Shown piece after piece: positions 1-9,989 of a stretch of DNA of 44,501 nt. The first letter of the stretch is position 1; the number at the start of each line of letters is the position of its first letter. Made by a program: the position numbers and the translations under genes. The notes under the pieces are model-generated. The model was not told the DNA's origin and did no database searches. It saw only the letters and a program-made list of their open reading frames with translations. This DNA is from a virus. The stretch is from positions 1 through 44,501 of the IMG/VR virus record IMGVR_UViG_3300047557_000972, one strand, 5' to 3'.

Positions 1-1
1 G

Positions 2-3000
2 GCTGGGCAGCTTGAGCGCAGTTGGCAAGCCGCAGGATACCAAGGCTCAATCGGAGGAGTCTCTCTCAGCGACCGGGCTATGGCACTTGCCAAGCAGCTT
101 GCGCAGCTTGGTGTCAGGGACCTGGAGAAACTTAGCACCGGGTCTACGGACAGGTACACCGGGGGTGATTCCCGAGCAAAGGCCGGCGAACTGGTTAATT
201 GGGGCACGTATCGTGGTGCGCCATTCGAGACATATTCGTACTTGTCTTACGATGGCAAACCCATCGGTTATATCCCCAGATCACCAAACGCCACATCGAT
301 CAAAGCCGATCCTTACGATCCGAATGGCGTTGGCATTCTTAATCTGTGGGATCCTGCCGGCAAGGGTCACGTAAAGTTCATTCCTACCGCTCAAGGACCT
401 GGAGATCTGGTCGGATTCACGCCTCAGTGGGGGTCTTCTAGTGACATCCCTTCTGAGGTGGTAGCTGTTTTGGGCGTTGCGCTGACGCTGAGTGGTGTGG
501 GTGCTGCGCTTGGTGGTGCCATTACCAGCAGCCTTGGATTGACCGCCAGTGCGGCAACCAACGCGCTCATCGGCAACACGTTAGTGCAGACTGTGCTCAA
601 CGGTGGCGACATCGGTGAGGCGGTCAAGGGGTCGCTGGCATCATGGGCGGGAGCGCAAGTCGGTGGCTACGTTGGTAACGCTGCCAAATCATTGTTCAGC
701 AACCCGGACGGGCTGCGGTTAATCAGCAACGTTGCCAATCAGGCGACTCGCGCAGCAATCCTCGGTCGTGACGTTGAGTCAGCGGTAAAGAACACCATCA
801 TCTCTGGCGCGGTTGACTTTGCCACTGCAAAGATTCCTAACTTTGGCAGTCTGCCGAAAGCGGTGCAAGACACGGTCAGGCAGTCCATCAACGCGGCCGT
901 GCAGGGCAAAGACATCGACGCCGGCACGATGCTGGCGAATGCGGCCAAAGAGGGCCTGCTGTCTTATGGTCTGAGCCAAGTCCCTGGCTTCAACGACGCG
1001 GATGCACGCACCAAGTCCTTCGTGACTACGATGCTGCGCACCGCGATTGATCAGGGTGATCTCTCGCAATCTGCGATCAATTGGGCGGTGGGTCAGGCAC
1101 AGCAAGAGCTTCAGAAGGTCATCAAGGTCGGGCCGGCGCTGGATGAACTCAAGAAAGCCGGGTTGATTCCGGAGGCCAGCTACTTCGGTCTTGACGACCG
1201 CATGAAGCAGTTGGTGGACAACTTCGCCCAGCAATCGGATCCTAAGGCCGCTGCAGCGCGGTATGTGAATTCTTTGAGCACGACGGACACAGAGATCCGC
1301 CAGATGTTCAAAGAACTGACGGGTCGAGATCCTACGGAAGAAGACAGAGCATTACTTGCGAGGTTCACTGGTGGATTGGACGAGGCCACCGCCAGGACGG
1401 GTCTGGACAACCAGATCCGTGCCGATGCAGCGGCGAACGAACTGCGGTTTGATCGACTGCAGAGCGTGCTAACGAACTCAAAAAGCACGGAGCAAGACCT
1501 TGCCAACGTCATGAACGAGTACGGCATCACGCCTGCGTTCATCGAACGGGTGACGGGCAGGAAGTACGACGAGATCTCCGGCGAAATCGCGTCACGCTCA
1601 AGGCCTCCTGTGCAGGAGACGGTTCCTGGTAGTGCTGCTGGCGCTACAACCACCGGAACCACCACCGGAACTGCCACCGGAACCACCACAGAGACCGCCA
1701 CTGATTCCGGTGCTGCGACGACCACCACCGCTGGGGCTGGACAGACTGCTCCTTTTGACTTCAGCAAGCTCAACATCACCCACGAAAACCAACGCAGGGC
1801 TGCGGAGGTGATTCGTCAAGAACTGGGTGACGCAGCACTCAATGACCCGAACTGGATTAGGTACCTCAACGAAGGTGGATTGAGTGCTGCGGCATCTAAC
1901 ATTTTTGCGGGTACGGAACAGCACCTGCGTGAACAGCTTCGCCTGATCAAGTCTGGACAGAGTGCAGCACTGGGACTTCCGCAAGATGCGCTCACCCGGC
2001 AACTGGCTGCAGGTTACGACATTGGCGATTATCGAGCGCCAGCCGGATTTTCAATCGGAGAAGCGGGCGCACCATTAGGAAATATCGGTTACACGGCAGC
2101 TGGAGTGCCAATCAATCTGATCGAGAGAATTGAGATCACTGGCAGATACCTGCCGACCGAATCTGGTGAGGTAGCAAAGAATGTGATGGACGCGGTCAAG
2201 GGAACTTGGCTGGAAGGTCCTGCCGCCATGGGCGTTGGCGCGTTGGGCGAGTTGGGTCAAACGTTTGCGGGCGGGGCGTCTTGGTTCTTCAACCTGCCGG
2301 CAACGCATAGTCTGAACCGGGCCTTCAACGAAATCACACAGGCGGCTGAGACCGGTGTTCCGCAAGACGTTAAAGACCAGTGGAAGAATTGGCGAGAGAA
2401 CGTCGGCAAGGCCGAGGGGTTCTGGGGCACGCTCTGGGCAGGTATGCGCAGCGCACCCGACAACTTCAAGGGCATCCTTTGGGAAACCGGCAAAGAGATT
2501 CTCCAAGAACTGCCTACGCTCGGTGTGGGCCTTCTTGTGCGTGGTACCGCTGCTGGTCTTTCGTTGGCAGAAAAGACCGCCGCCCGCCTGGGCGTCAGTG
2601 TGGCCACCGCCATGGAGATGCTGGAGAACGGCGGCGCTGCTTATAACGAAGCGGTGAGTCAGACGCTGCAGAGACTGGAGCCCCTGATCAGAGAAGGCAA
2701 GATGACCAGGGAGGAGGCGCTGTACATCGCGCATGGCAACGGTGGAGAGGCACTACTCTATGGTGCTGGCATAACCGGGATCATCTCCAGGGTGCCGGGT
2801 GGCAACACCCTGATCGAGCAGATCGTGGGTGGCAACCGGTTCAGCGGCGCAGCGAATCTCGCTCAGTCAATCGCTACCGCCGCGACTACTGGCGGGAAGT
2901 CGGCTGTAAAAGAATTCTTCTCCGAGGGCTTTGAAGAGGGGCTCACAGACGCGGGTACGCAATACGCAGTCACCGGCCAAGTCAACCCTCAGCAGGCGGC

Positions 3001-5917
3001 ATACGCAGCCATCACTGGGGCATTCATTGGGGGGACCGCAACTGGGTCTTTGTCGACTCTGGACTCCCTGAGGGCTAACCTCCAAAACGCCTACGCGGGG
3101 CAGGACGCCAGCACGGTGATTGGCATCAACCCAAGCACCGGGCGCGAAGTTACGCTCGGTGAAACTTTGCAGGTTCTCGACACAAAAAGGCAGGAACTTG
3201 GCGGTACGACAGAAGCCGGCGCTGCGGGAAGCGCCGTGGATACTTCCGACTCAACTGTTGGCACATCGGCGGGAACTGTTGTTGATACTGGTGCCGGAAC
3301 TGCTCCGACCACCACGACTCCTTCGACGACCGTAGATGCCGGAGGAACCGTTGTTGACACTACGGCGGGTTCTACAACCGCCAACACCACATCCGATGGC
3401 GCGACAATTGTTGGTGACATAGCAGGCGGAACCGCTGGTGGAACCACTGCCGGAGGAATCACGGCTGGTGGAGCGGCCGGAACGACGGCTGGCGGCACGA
3501 CTGCCGGTGTGGATACCACGACCAGCGCAGCGGCAGCGGGGACTGCAGCAGAAGGCACTACTGAAACGCTTCCAGGTGCTGGAACGGCCGGTGTGGTCTT
3601 GGATACAAGGGGCGGGACCGCTCCGGGGACAACTGCTGGAGCAACTACAACCGGAACGACTACGGAAGTTACTACCGGTGCAACATCAGATACGACAGCG
3701 GGAACTTCGGCTGGTACGACGGCAGACACCACGGCCGGTGGTGCGACTACCGCAGCAACGTCTACTGGAGGAGATGTGGCTCAACTCACTACGGCAGACG
3801 TAACCAAGATCGTCAACGATGCAATTGCTGCGAACCCTGGTCTTCAGGCCACGGATGTGCAAAACATCGTCTCCCAGGCTTTGGCGAACATTCCCGCTGG
3901 TCTGACGACCGCTGATGTCAACAACGCCATCAGCACGGCTCTGGCAGGACTTCCTGCCGGTGTCACTGCTCAGCAAGTACAGAACACTGTCTCCCAGGCA
4001 TTGAGCGGCTACGCCACGCGCAGAGACATCGAGAACGCCATTGCAGGCATCCAGTTCCCTGCTGGGCTAACAACCGCTGACGTAACGAACATTGTCAGCA
4101 ATGCTCTTGCGGCGAATCCTGGCCTGACTCTGGCCGACGTTCAAGGCGTGGTGACTCAAGCCCTGTCGAGTCTCCCAGCGGGCTTGAATATCGCTGATGT
4201 CAACACGGCAATCAGCACTGCACTCAGCGGCCTGCCTGCCGGGGTGACGCCTGAACAGATGCAGCAGGCCATCGGTTCTGCCGTATCTGGTTTGTCCACG
4301 AGTGTCACCCAGCAGATCGGTGACCTCAGGACAAACCTGACTGCCGCAATCGATGCGGCCAAGGCTTCGGGTCTCCAGGGTGATGCAGCCCTACAGTCTG
4401 GTCTGAACGCGGTTGCCGCAAGCGTTGGCACCACCAAACAGGAACTGCTGACGCAACTTGGAACTACCGAGCAGGGACTCCGCACTGAATTCGCCTCGCA
4501 GATTGGCGGGGTCCAGACCCAGGTGCAGGAGCTTGGCACCAGCCTGAGCGCCGCTATTGATGCTGCCCGTGCGGAGGGATTGCAGGGCGATCAGGCTCTG
4601 CAGCAGGCGATTGATAAGGTTGCACAGCAGAGCAACCAGTCTCGGGATCAGGTGCTTAGCCAACTGGGCAAGACCGAACAGCAGCTTCGTTCAGATTTCA
4701 GCACGCAACTGTCTGGTGTGACTACTGCGTTGGAGCAGCAGACTCAGCAACAGCAAGAGGCTCTGACCAATGTCGAGAGCCGCCTTGATGCCCGTATCGA
4801 GCAATTGATGCAAACGGGCATGACCCAACAGCAGGCCACGCAACAGGCTATCCAAGAGACCAACCAGCGCATCGCGGATGTGCAGACTGGTCTGAGCCAA
4901 GACATTGCGACAGGCCAACAGCAGACCCAACAGCAGATCCAAGAGCAGACCCAGCAACAGCAGCAAGCGCTCACTAACGTTGAGACCCGCCTGGACGCTC
5001 GCATCAATCAGTTGATGCAGCAGGGCATGGATCAACAGTTGGCTACTAGAACGGCCATCGACGAGATCGACCGGGAGTTGGAACTCACCAGGACGCAGTT
5101 TGGAGAGCAGCTAACGGGTCTTGGAGGAGAGTTCGCGGCATATCGCACTCAGGTGGCGGAGCAAGAAGCCGCACGCCAGCAACAGGCTCGGCAAGCTGCA
5201 GAGCAGTCTCGCAGTCAGAACATGATGCAGCAGGCCCTCACCATGATGGGGGTAGGCGCTGCGGCCGGTCCTGTAGAGAACTACTACGCCAAGTTCAGGG
5301 ACCCATTAACTACCCGTGTTACTCAGGATAAGTTTGAAAGTCCTCTGGATGCGTTCCTCAAGCAGGTGGAGGTCGGAAGTTACACAGATCCGTTCAAACC
5401 CACCAAGCCGCAAGAGCAGCCCGACAGAATCTCAGGAGAGCAGCAGATGCCTGACTACTTTAACTATGGGCAAGTCAATGAGATCGATGATCTTCTGAGG
5501 CTGCCGGAAGAGCAGATGAGCGGCTTGCCGTATCGATCTGGTGGTTTCGTTCCAGGGTATGCGGAAGGCGGAATCGTGCCCGCGTATGCTGGTGGCGGAG
5601 CACTCCCTGTGGTACCCTTTGCCGGCAAACACCGGGTTGATTTCCGGCATGGTTCTGCGGTGCATGGGCCTGGGGATGGACAATCTGATGACATCCCGGC
5701 CATGTTGGCTGACGGGGAGTACGTCTTTGACGCTGAGACGGTTGCGGCGCTTGGCAACGGCTCCACGAAGGCCGGGGCTGATAGGTTGGACAAAATGCGC
5801 CTTGCCATTCGCAAGCACAAACGCTCCGGCCCCCTAGACGAGATCCCTCCTCCGTCTAAATCGCCGCTTGAATACCTGTCCGAAGGCAGCCGCTTTGGGA
5901 AGAAAGGCAAGAAATGA
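2..5917 (+). CDS. Giant repeat-rich virion protein, 5' end cut by the window edge
   Basis: The frame is open to the left edge without a stop, and the residues before the first ATG (position 80) look like normal coding sequence, so the gene is probably truncated rather than starting at 80. From that Met, 1,945 aa are visible. They include alanine/glycine-rich segments, two Thr/Ala/Gly low-complexity stretches (about residues 514-553 and 1050-1233), repeats built on LTTADV and AGLPAGVT (about 1234-1414), and Gln-rich coiled coil (about 1453-1713). The C-terminus has GGFVPGYAEGGIV and then SDDIPAMLADGEYVF...ALGNGSTKAGADRL, a region seen at the C-terminus of many phage virion proteins. The size, repeats and late-operon position fit a tape-measure, ejected or internal virion protein; which of these cannot be decided. 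Its stop overlaps the next start (ATGA). Confidence 0.85.
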   Translation, partial: AGQLERSWQAAGYQGSIGGVSLSDRAMALAKQLAQLGVRDLEKLSTGSTDRYTGGDSRAKAGELVNWGTYRGAPFETYSYLSYDGKPIGYIPRSPNATSIKADPYDPNGVGILNLWDPAGKGHVKFIPTAQGPGDLVGFTPQWGSSSDIPSEVVAVLGVALTLSGVGAALGGAITSSLGLTASAATNALIGNTLVQTVLNGGDIGEAVKGSLASWAGAQVGGYVGNAAKSLFSNPDGLRLISNVANQATRAAILGRDVESAVKNTIISGAVDFATAKIPNFGSLPKAVQDTVRQSINAAVQGKDIDAGTMLANAAKEGLLSYGLSQVPGFNDADARTKSFVTTMLRTAIDQGDLSQSAINWAVGQAQQELQKVIKVGPALDELKKAGLIPEASYFGLDDRMKQLVDNFAQQSDPKAAAARYVNSLSTTDTEIRQMFKELTGRDPTEEDRALLARFTGGLDEATARTGLDNQIRADAAANELRFDRLQSVLTNSKSTEQDLANVMNEYGITPAFIERVTGRKYDEISGEIASRSRPPVQETVPGSAAGATTTGTTTGTATGTTTETATDSGAATTTTAGAGQTAPFDFSKLNITHENQRRAAEVIRQELGDAALNDPNWIRYLNEGGLSAAASNIFAGTEQHLREQLRLIKSGQSAALGLPQDALTRQLAAGYDIGDYRAPAGFSIGEAGAPLGNIGYTAAGVPINLIERIEITGRYLPTESGEVAKNVMDAVKGTWLEGPAAMGVGALGELGQTFAGGASWFFNLPATHSLNRAFNEITQAAETGVPQDVKDQWKNWRENVGKAEGFWGTLWAGMRSAPDNFKGILWETGKEILQELPTLGVGLLVRGTAAGLSLAEKTAARLGVSVATAMEMLENGGAAYNEAVSQTLQRLEPLIREGKMTREEALYIAHGNGGEALLYGAGITGIISRVPGGNTLIEQIVGGNRFSGAANLAQSIATAATTGGKSAVKEFFSEGFEEGLTDAGTQYAVTGQVNPQQAAYAAITGAFIGGTATGSLSTLDSLRANLQNAYAGQDASTVIGINPSTGREVTLGETLQVLDTKRQELGGTTEAGAAGSAVDTSDSTVGTSAGTVVDTGAGTAPTTTTPSTTVDAGGTVVDTTAGSTTANTTSDGATIVGDIAGGTAGGTTAGGITAGGAAGTTAGGTTAGVDTTTSAAAAGTAAEGTTETLPGAGTAGVVLDTRGGTAPGTTAGATTTGTTTEVTTGATSDTTAGTSAGTTADTTAGGATTAATSTGGDVAQLTTADVTKIVNDAIAANPGLQATDVQNIVSQALANIPAGLTTADVNNAISTALAGLPAGVTAQQVQNTVSQALSGYATRRDIENAIAGIQFPAGLTTADVTNIVSNALAANPGLTLADVQGVVTQALSSLPAGLNIADVNTAISTALSGLPAGVTPEQMQQAIGSAVSGLSTSVTQQIGDLRTNLTAAIDAAKASGLQGDAALQSGLNAVAASVGTTKQELLTQLGTTEQGLRTEFASQIGGVQTQVQELGTSLSAAIDAARAEGLQGDQALQQAIDKVAQQSNQSRDQVLSQLGKTEQQLRSDFSTQLSGVTTALEQQTQQQQEALTNVESRLDARIEQLMQTGMTQQQATQQAIQETNQRIADVQTGLSQDIATGQQQTQQQIQEQTQQQQQALTNVETRLDARINQLMQQGMDQQLATRTAIDEIDRELELTRTQFGEQLTGLGGEFAAYRTQVAEQEAARQQQARQAAEQSRSQNMMQQALTMMGVGAAAGPVENYYAKFRDPLTTRVTQDKFESPLDAFLKQVEVGSYTDPFKPTKPQEQPDRISGEQQMPDYFNYGQVNEIDDLLRLPEEQMSGLPYRSGGFVPGYAEGGIVPAYAGGGALPVVPFAGKHRVDFRHGSAVHGPGDGQSDDIPAMLADGEYVFDAETVAALGNGSTKAGADRLDKMRLAIRKHKRSGPLDEIPPPSKSPLEYLSEGSRFGKKGKK

Positions 5918-6957
5918 GCATCACCCAAGGTTCACCGTTACCTGACGTAACGGTTACCACGACCCAGAAAGATACTGCACCGCAGTATTACACCGACTAC
6001 CTTACTAGTCTGGCCGGCGCTGGTACAAAGGGGTTATCGGCGGGTGTGGCCGGGTACGATCCCCTGCAAACTCAAGGATACGGGGCGCTTCCCGCTGCGG
6101 CAGACGCTTACAAACCCAGCTTGAGTTCTGCCGAGGCAACGGCAAGGTCCGCTGCCGGTGGTCTCGATGCGGCTCGGATCCAGAGCTTCATGGATCCCTA
6201 CCGCACCAATGTGGTAGACGAGATGTCGCGCCTGCAGCAGCAGAATCTGCAGCGCAACGTGATGCCGATGCTGAAGGCCGGGTTTGTCGGGCAGGGCGGT
6301 CTCGGAAGTCAACGGTACGCGGGAGCCCTTGGACAGACCTTGGCCGAGATGCAGGCCAACCTGACGGGCCAGCAGTACGGAGCCCTTTCTAAGGGATACA
6401 GCGAGGCTCTTCGGGCGGCTCTGGACGAGGCGCAACTGGAGAACGAAGTCGCCAAGACCCAACTCGGGCTCGCACGGGGTGCCCAGGAGATGGGCCTGAC
6501 AGGCGCTGGAGCGCTGACGAAGGCGGGTGCGGAGCGGCAAGCGTATGAGCAATCGCTGATCGATGCTCCGCTGAAGAATGCCGTCACTGCGGCTGGTCTT
6601 CTGCGTGGCTACCAATTCCCGATGATAAAAGAGGACAAGCGAGTCGGTCCCATGGCTGGAGCATATGGAATGTCTCCGTTGCAGACTGCCACTGGCTTAA
6701 TTAGCTTGCTGGGGTCTGCAGCCGCTGGCACGGCAGGCAACCGGGTGCTGGGGGCGTTGCGTAACCTGCGCGGACTTTTGCCTGCTGACATCCCAGCGAT
6801 CTTCGGGGTGGCCGACGAAGTGGGTCAAGGTTCGAGCGCTGTCAGCACCGACCCGAACAGGCCCGTGGACATCTTTAATCCGGACAGTCCATTTTTCAAC
6901 CTCGGCGGCGACACCAGTGATGTCCGAGACGGCGTCGATCCTGGCCCCGGTCCCTGA
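5914..6957 (+). CDS. Probable virion-associated protein, function unknown
   Basis: 347 aa, starting in an ATGA overlap with the giant protein, so translationally coupled to it. The middle is a long predicted helix rich in Ala, Gln, Glu and Leu (about residues 90-230) with SFMDPYRTNVVDEMSRLQQQ as its most family-like stretch, and YQFPMI closes the helical part. The C-terminus is Pro/Asp/Gly-rich. No enzymatic motif, signal peptide or clear membrane segment is seen. The position in the late operon between large virion-type proteins suggests a structural or ejected protein. The assignment is by context only. Confidence 0.75.
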   Translation: MSITQGSPLPDVTVTTTQKDTAPQYYTDYLTSLAGAGTKGLSAGVAGYDPLQTQGYGALPAAADAYKPSLSSAEATARSAAGGLDAARIQSFMDPYRTNVVDEMSRLQQQNLQRNVMPMLKAGFVGQGGLGSQRYAGALGQTLAEMQANLTGQQYGALSKGYSEALRAALDEAQLENEVAKTQLGLARGAQEMGLTGAGALTKAGAERQAYEQSLIDAPLKNAVTAAGLLRGYQFPMIKEDKRVGPMAGAYGMSPLQTATGLISLLGSAAAGTAGNRVLGALRNLRGLLPADIPAIFGVADEVGQGSSAVSTDPNRPVDIFNPDSPFFNLGGDTSDVRDGVDPGPGP

Positions 6958-6976
6958 GATTTAACAGGAATACGGC

Positions 6977-8650
6977 ATGGCTACAAAAGCTCAAGGCGCA
7001 CTGTATGCCGCTGGTGGTGAGCCAGAGGATATTGACGCCAATCAGGCATATCAAGAAGCTCAACGCAAGTTGATGGAAGCCTTGAATGCTCGCAAGAATC
7101 GGCTGTTTGACCCGACACTGCTGGCTCTTGCGGAGGGCTTTCTTGCTCCAACGAAGACTGGTTCGTTCGGTGAATCGTTGGGGATTGCTGCGGGCAAAGT
7201 CCGCGAAGCCGAGGCGGCGAGCCTTGCAGAGCAACAGAAGCTGGCTGAAGCTCAGATGGGGCTTGCTTCGCAAGGCATCGCTCTGCAGCAACAGAGGGCT
7301 CGTCAGCGTGCCCTGATGGGAATGCTTTCTGGCGAGCAGCCTCCAACAGCGGCCCCTAGTGCTCCCGGAGCGACTCCTGCTGCTCCTACGGCCCCAACGG
7401 CCCCTGGAGCGGTTCCTGCTGGCGCTCCTGGTGCTCCTGCAACTCCTATGGGTGCCCCCGGTGCAGCGGCTATCCAGGCAGCAGACAAGCCTCCCGGCAT
7501 GGAGGGGGTCAAGGGCATTCCTGTACAGCCCCCTGATCCCAACATCGCAAACCGTCGCAGCATCATCCTGGCGGCAGTAGCAGATCCCAACGCAAGGCCG
7601 ATGGATGTGGCCAAGGCGTTGAACGATCTTGCCACGCAGCGTTACAAGACCACGGAGCGTGGGACGCTGGACCTTGCCACGGGCCTGTTTTATCGTGCCC
7701 CGAGTCCTATCGATGTGGCTCCCACGACAATCACGCTGCGCACGGTTCCTGGTGCGGGGGCGTTCTCCGTGCCTGCCGATCAAGCCAAGCGGCACATGGA
7801 ACTCGTCAACGAGGCAATGTCCACTGGTAACGCCAGTGCGCTAAGGCAGTTTGAGGCATCACTCATCCGCACCTTTCCCGAAGAGCCGCCTGCGGGTACT
7901 GCAAAAACCTCCCCGGTTGCTCCTGGGAGGATTATGTCTGCCTCAGAGATTGAAGCGGCGGCTGCTGGGCAAAAGGCCGAAGCCACCACGATGGCAACCA
8001 AACTTGCCGAGGCGGCTGTCGAGAAAGAGGTGCAGGCAGAACAAAAAGCATCGTCTGCTAGAACGATGCTCTTTAACGCTGATCGAGTTACTCAGCTTGT
8101 TCGTCAGAGTCCTCAAGCCTTCGGTATCTTCTCTCGCCCGACTTTGATGTCTGCACTTGGGAATGTGATCAGCAGAGGTCTTCAAACCCCTGGCGGTACT
8201 ATCAACATGGCGGGCTTTGAAGATGCCATTCGACAGGCCATGCCGGGTGTCAAGCAACGTGACATTGACAACGTCATGGCTGCTGCTGGTTCTTTGGCGG
8301 AGATTGAGCTTGTCTACACTCAACTGTATATGGCCAAACAAGGTCAGATTACAGAGGGTGAGCGAGAGATTGTTCGAAGGATTGGCGGCAATGTCAGCCA
8401 GAGTCCCGGGTCGTTGTTGGAGAAGGCCAAACTGTTGAAGCTCCGTGCGCAGCATGACTTGAATGTCAATGATGCCTGGAGAGAGTTCAAGGCCGCGAAT
8501 CCGCGAGCAAACTTCATGGAGTTCGAGCGGTCTAACAGGTATCGTGATCTTCGGTCCAGCTACGACCAAACGCTCTATGGCGCTTTTGGACTTGAAAGGC
8601 CTGGAGCAGCGCCCGCTCCCAAATTCAATGTCAGGCGCGTACAGGAGTAA
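6977..8650 (+). CDS. Probable virion protein with helical and Pro/Ala linker segments
   Basis: 557 aa. The N-terminal part (about residues 15-110) is helical, with TLLALAEGFLAPTKTGSFGE followed by a Gln/Ala-rich coiled-coil segment. Residues of about 120-170 form a Pro/Ala/Gly linker with repeated APTAPG-like units. The C-terminal half is again helical and ends in a folded-looking region containing LVYTQLYMAKQGQITEGERE and MEFERSNRYRD. The N-terminal pattern is common in phage proteins encoded beside internal virion proteins. No catalytic motif was recognised. A weak ribosome site (caggaat) precedes the ATG, 19 nt after the previous stop. Confidence 0.75.
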   Translation: MATKAQGALYAAGGEPEDIDANQAYQEAQRKLMEALNARKNRLFDPTLLALAEGFLAPTKTGSFGESLGIAAGKVREAEAASLAEQQKLAEAQMGLASQGIALQQQRARQRALMGMLSGEQPPTAAPSAPGATPAAPTAPTAPGAVPAGAPGAPATPMGAPGAAAIQAADKPPGMEGVKGIPVQPPDPNIANRRSIILAAVADPNARPMDVAKALNDLATQRYKTTERGTLDLATGLFYRAPSPIDVAPTTITLRTVPGAGAFSVPADQAKRHMELVNEAMSTGNASALRQFEASLIRTFPEEPPAGTAKTSPVAPGRIMSASEIEAAAAGQKAEATTMATKLAEAAVEKEVQAEQKASSARTMLFNADRVTQLVRQSPQAFGIFSRPTLMSALGNVISRGLQTPGGTINMAGFEDAIRQAMPGVKQRDIDNVMAAAGSLAEIELVYTQLYMAKQGQITEGEREIVRRIGGNVSQSPGSLLEKAKLLKLRAQHDLNVNDAWREFKAANPRANFMEFERSNRYRDLRSSYDQTLYGAFGLERPGAAPAPKFNVRRVQE

Positions 8651-8656
8651 CGGGCC

Positions 8657-9673
8657 ATGAGCAAACTTGTGATGTTTGAGGCCGAAGGTCCGGATGGAAC
8701 CATATTCAGATTCAGGGCTCCTGAAAATTCAACGCCTGAGCAACTGAACCAGTACGCTGCGATTGAATACCAGAACCGCATGGGTGCGAGGCCGGCCCCT
8801 ATGCCCGCTGCCGCACCTCCTGAACCTTCTGCTGGACTTTCTGGGCCTCCTTCTGGACCTCCTGTCGAACCCCCTATGGAGTCTCCCATGGGGCCTGAAG
8901 CTGCGCCTGAAGAGGACTTTGAGGCAAGGCTGAAGCGTCTCCAGCAAGAGCAAGACATTGGACAAGCCCAGCTATTTGGTGGAGGCGCAGGTGCCGGTCT
9001 TGCTGGCGTGCGCCTTGGGCGAGATATCGGGATGGGTGCGGCTCAAGCTCTGGGAAAGCAGGCAGAACTTGGCCGTATATCTGCTCAAGGAGGCACGAGC
9101 GGAGAAAAGTGGGCTCGCAACTGGGCAGGGCAGGAAAGGCCCGGTATTGGTGGGGTGCCAGAAGCCTCTGCGGCTTATCAGCGATCCAAGGGGCGAGGCA
9201 ATGTCTCTAAGCGCATGAGCAAAATGTGGGGTGTTGCTGGCCCTAACGAACCTCGCGCTCTGATTGATCGCCTTATAGCAAAGTCCAATCCTGTTAGGCC
9301 ATCTGGACTCGATCAGGCCACGGCTCTCTTTAAGGGAATGCTGGGACCGATTGCACGTTATGCTCTTCCTCCAGTGGCTCTGGCGGGTGCAGCGGGTGAG
9401 GCAGTGCGAGGCACTCAGCAGATTGAAGAAGGCGACAAGCTGGGCGCTACTCTGTCTGGTATCAGCGCACTTGGCGGACTGGCCTCTCTGTATCCCCCAG
9501 CGGCGGTGGTAGGCGCTCCCGTTGCATTAGGGGCCGGCGCTCTGCAATACGCAAGAGGCCGGCTTGCTCCGAACGAGCCTGTGTCTCCTCGTGAAGAAGA
9601 GGAGGCCAGCAGGGCAGCATTCGGAATCTACCCCAGAATGGCCCCCCGTCGCTCTTCTTCTGTGATTCGTTAA
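8657..9673 (+). CDS. Virion-region protein of unknown function
   Basis: 338 aa, last gene of the plus-strand late operon before the terminator at 9734. The N-terminus (MSKLVMFEAEGPDGTIFRF) contains APENSTPEQLNQYAAIEYQN, a short module found at the start of many phage proteins (a ligand-like EGPDG...F..P...T..Q... pattern). It is followed by a Pro/Ala/Glu linker and a hydrophobic Ala/Gly-rich part (about residues 235-300, VALAGAAGEAVRG and LASLYPPAAVVGAPVALGAG) that could contact membrane or pack inside the virion. No catalytic residues are recognised. A membrane-active ejection protein is possible, but this is a guess from composition. Confidence 0.7.
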   Translation: MSKLVMFEAEGPDGTIFRFRAPENSTPEQLNQYAAIEYQNRMGARPAPMPAAAPPEPSAGLSGPPSGPPVEPPMESPMGPEAAPEEDFEARLKRLQQEQDIGQAQLFGGGAGAGLAGVRLGRDIGMGAAQALGKQAELGRISAQGGTSGEKWARNWAGQERPGIGGVPEASAAYQRSKGRGNVSKRMSKMWGVAGPNEPRALIDRLIAKSNPVRPSGLDQATALFKGMLGPIARYALPPVALAGAAGEAVRGTQQIEEGDKLGATLSGISALGGLASLYPPAAVVGAPVALGAGALQYARGRLAPNEPVSPREEEEASRAAFGIYPRMAPRRSSSVIR

Positions 9674-9733
9674 GAATTCGGGGAACTTCTCCAGCCCCGA
9701 ATACCGCAAGCAGTTGCCACAGTAAGCGGTATT

Positions 9734-9757
9734 GGCCCCCTTCGGGGGGCCTTTTTT
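9734..9757 (+). terminator. Intrinsic terminator of the late operon
   Basis: A 7-bp GC stem, GGCCCCC (9734-9740) with GGGGGCC (9745-9751), closes a stable C(TTCG)G tetraloop and is followed directly by six T (9752-9757). It lies 60 nt after the last late gene and is oriented to stop rightward transcription before it meets the convergent minus-strand operon, whose last stop codon shares the T-run. No T-run follows on the minus strand, so it should act in one direction. Confidence 0.9.
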
Positions 9758-9989
9758 ATGGGCGCTGCGTCTGCAAAGCCTTGGCAACTTCCCGATTCAT
9801 GCTGGACACGATCTTGACGCATCGGTCATGCTCCTCCCGAGCAATCTCCCTGCGCATCACAGCGTATAACTTCTCTGCGAAGTCTTTAAGGTTTACGTTG
9901 TCCGCATAGACACCATTCGGGTCTTTGTCGTTGACGTAGAAGAAGACTTGTTTGACGAGGTCTTCTGTAATCTGCATATTAAACCCCAT
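9756..9989 (-). CDS. Small acidic helical protein, unknown
   Basis: 77 aa, last gene of the minus-strand early operon. It begins with MGFNMQITEDLVKQVFFYVN; the second Met (9977) is an alternative start, and neither has a good ribosome site. The start overlaps the end of the nuclease gene. It is a mostly helical, charged sequence (KDFAEKLYAVMRREIAREEH) with no recognised domain. The stop codon lies inside the T-run of the rightward terminator, so the two convergent operons meet here with no gap. Confidence 0.65.
   Translation of the reverse strand: MGFNMQITEDLVKQVFFYVNDKDPNGVYADNVNLKDFAEKLYAVMRREIAREEHDRCVKIVSSMNREVAKALQTQRP

Noticed and set aside
1180-1779. Long minus-strand frames under the giant virion gene (also 3091-3732, 4691-5035)
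   Set aside because: They mirror low-complexity Thr/Ala and Gln-rich coding sequence on the plus strand and lack ribosome sites; shadows.
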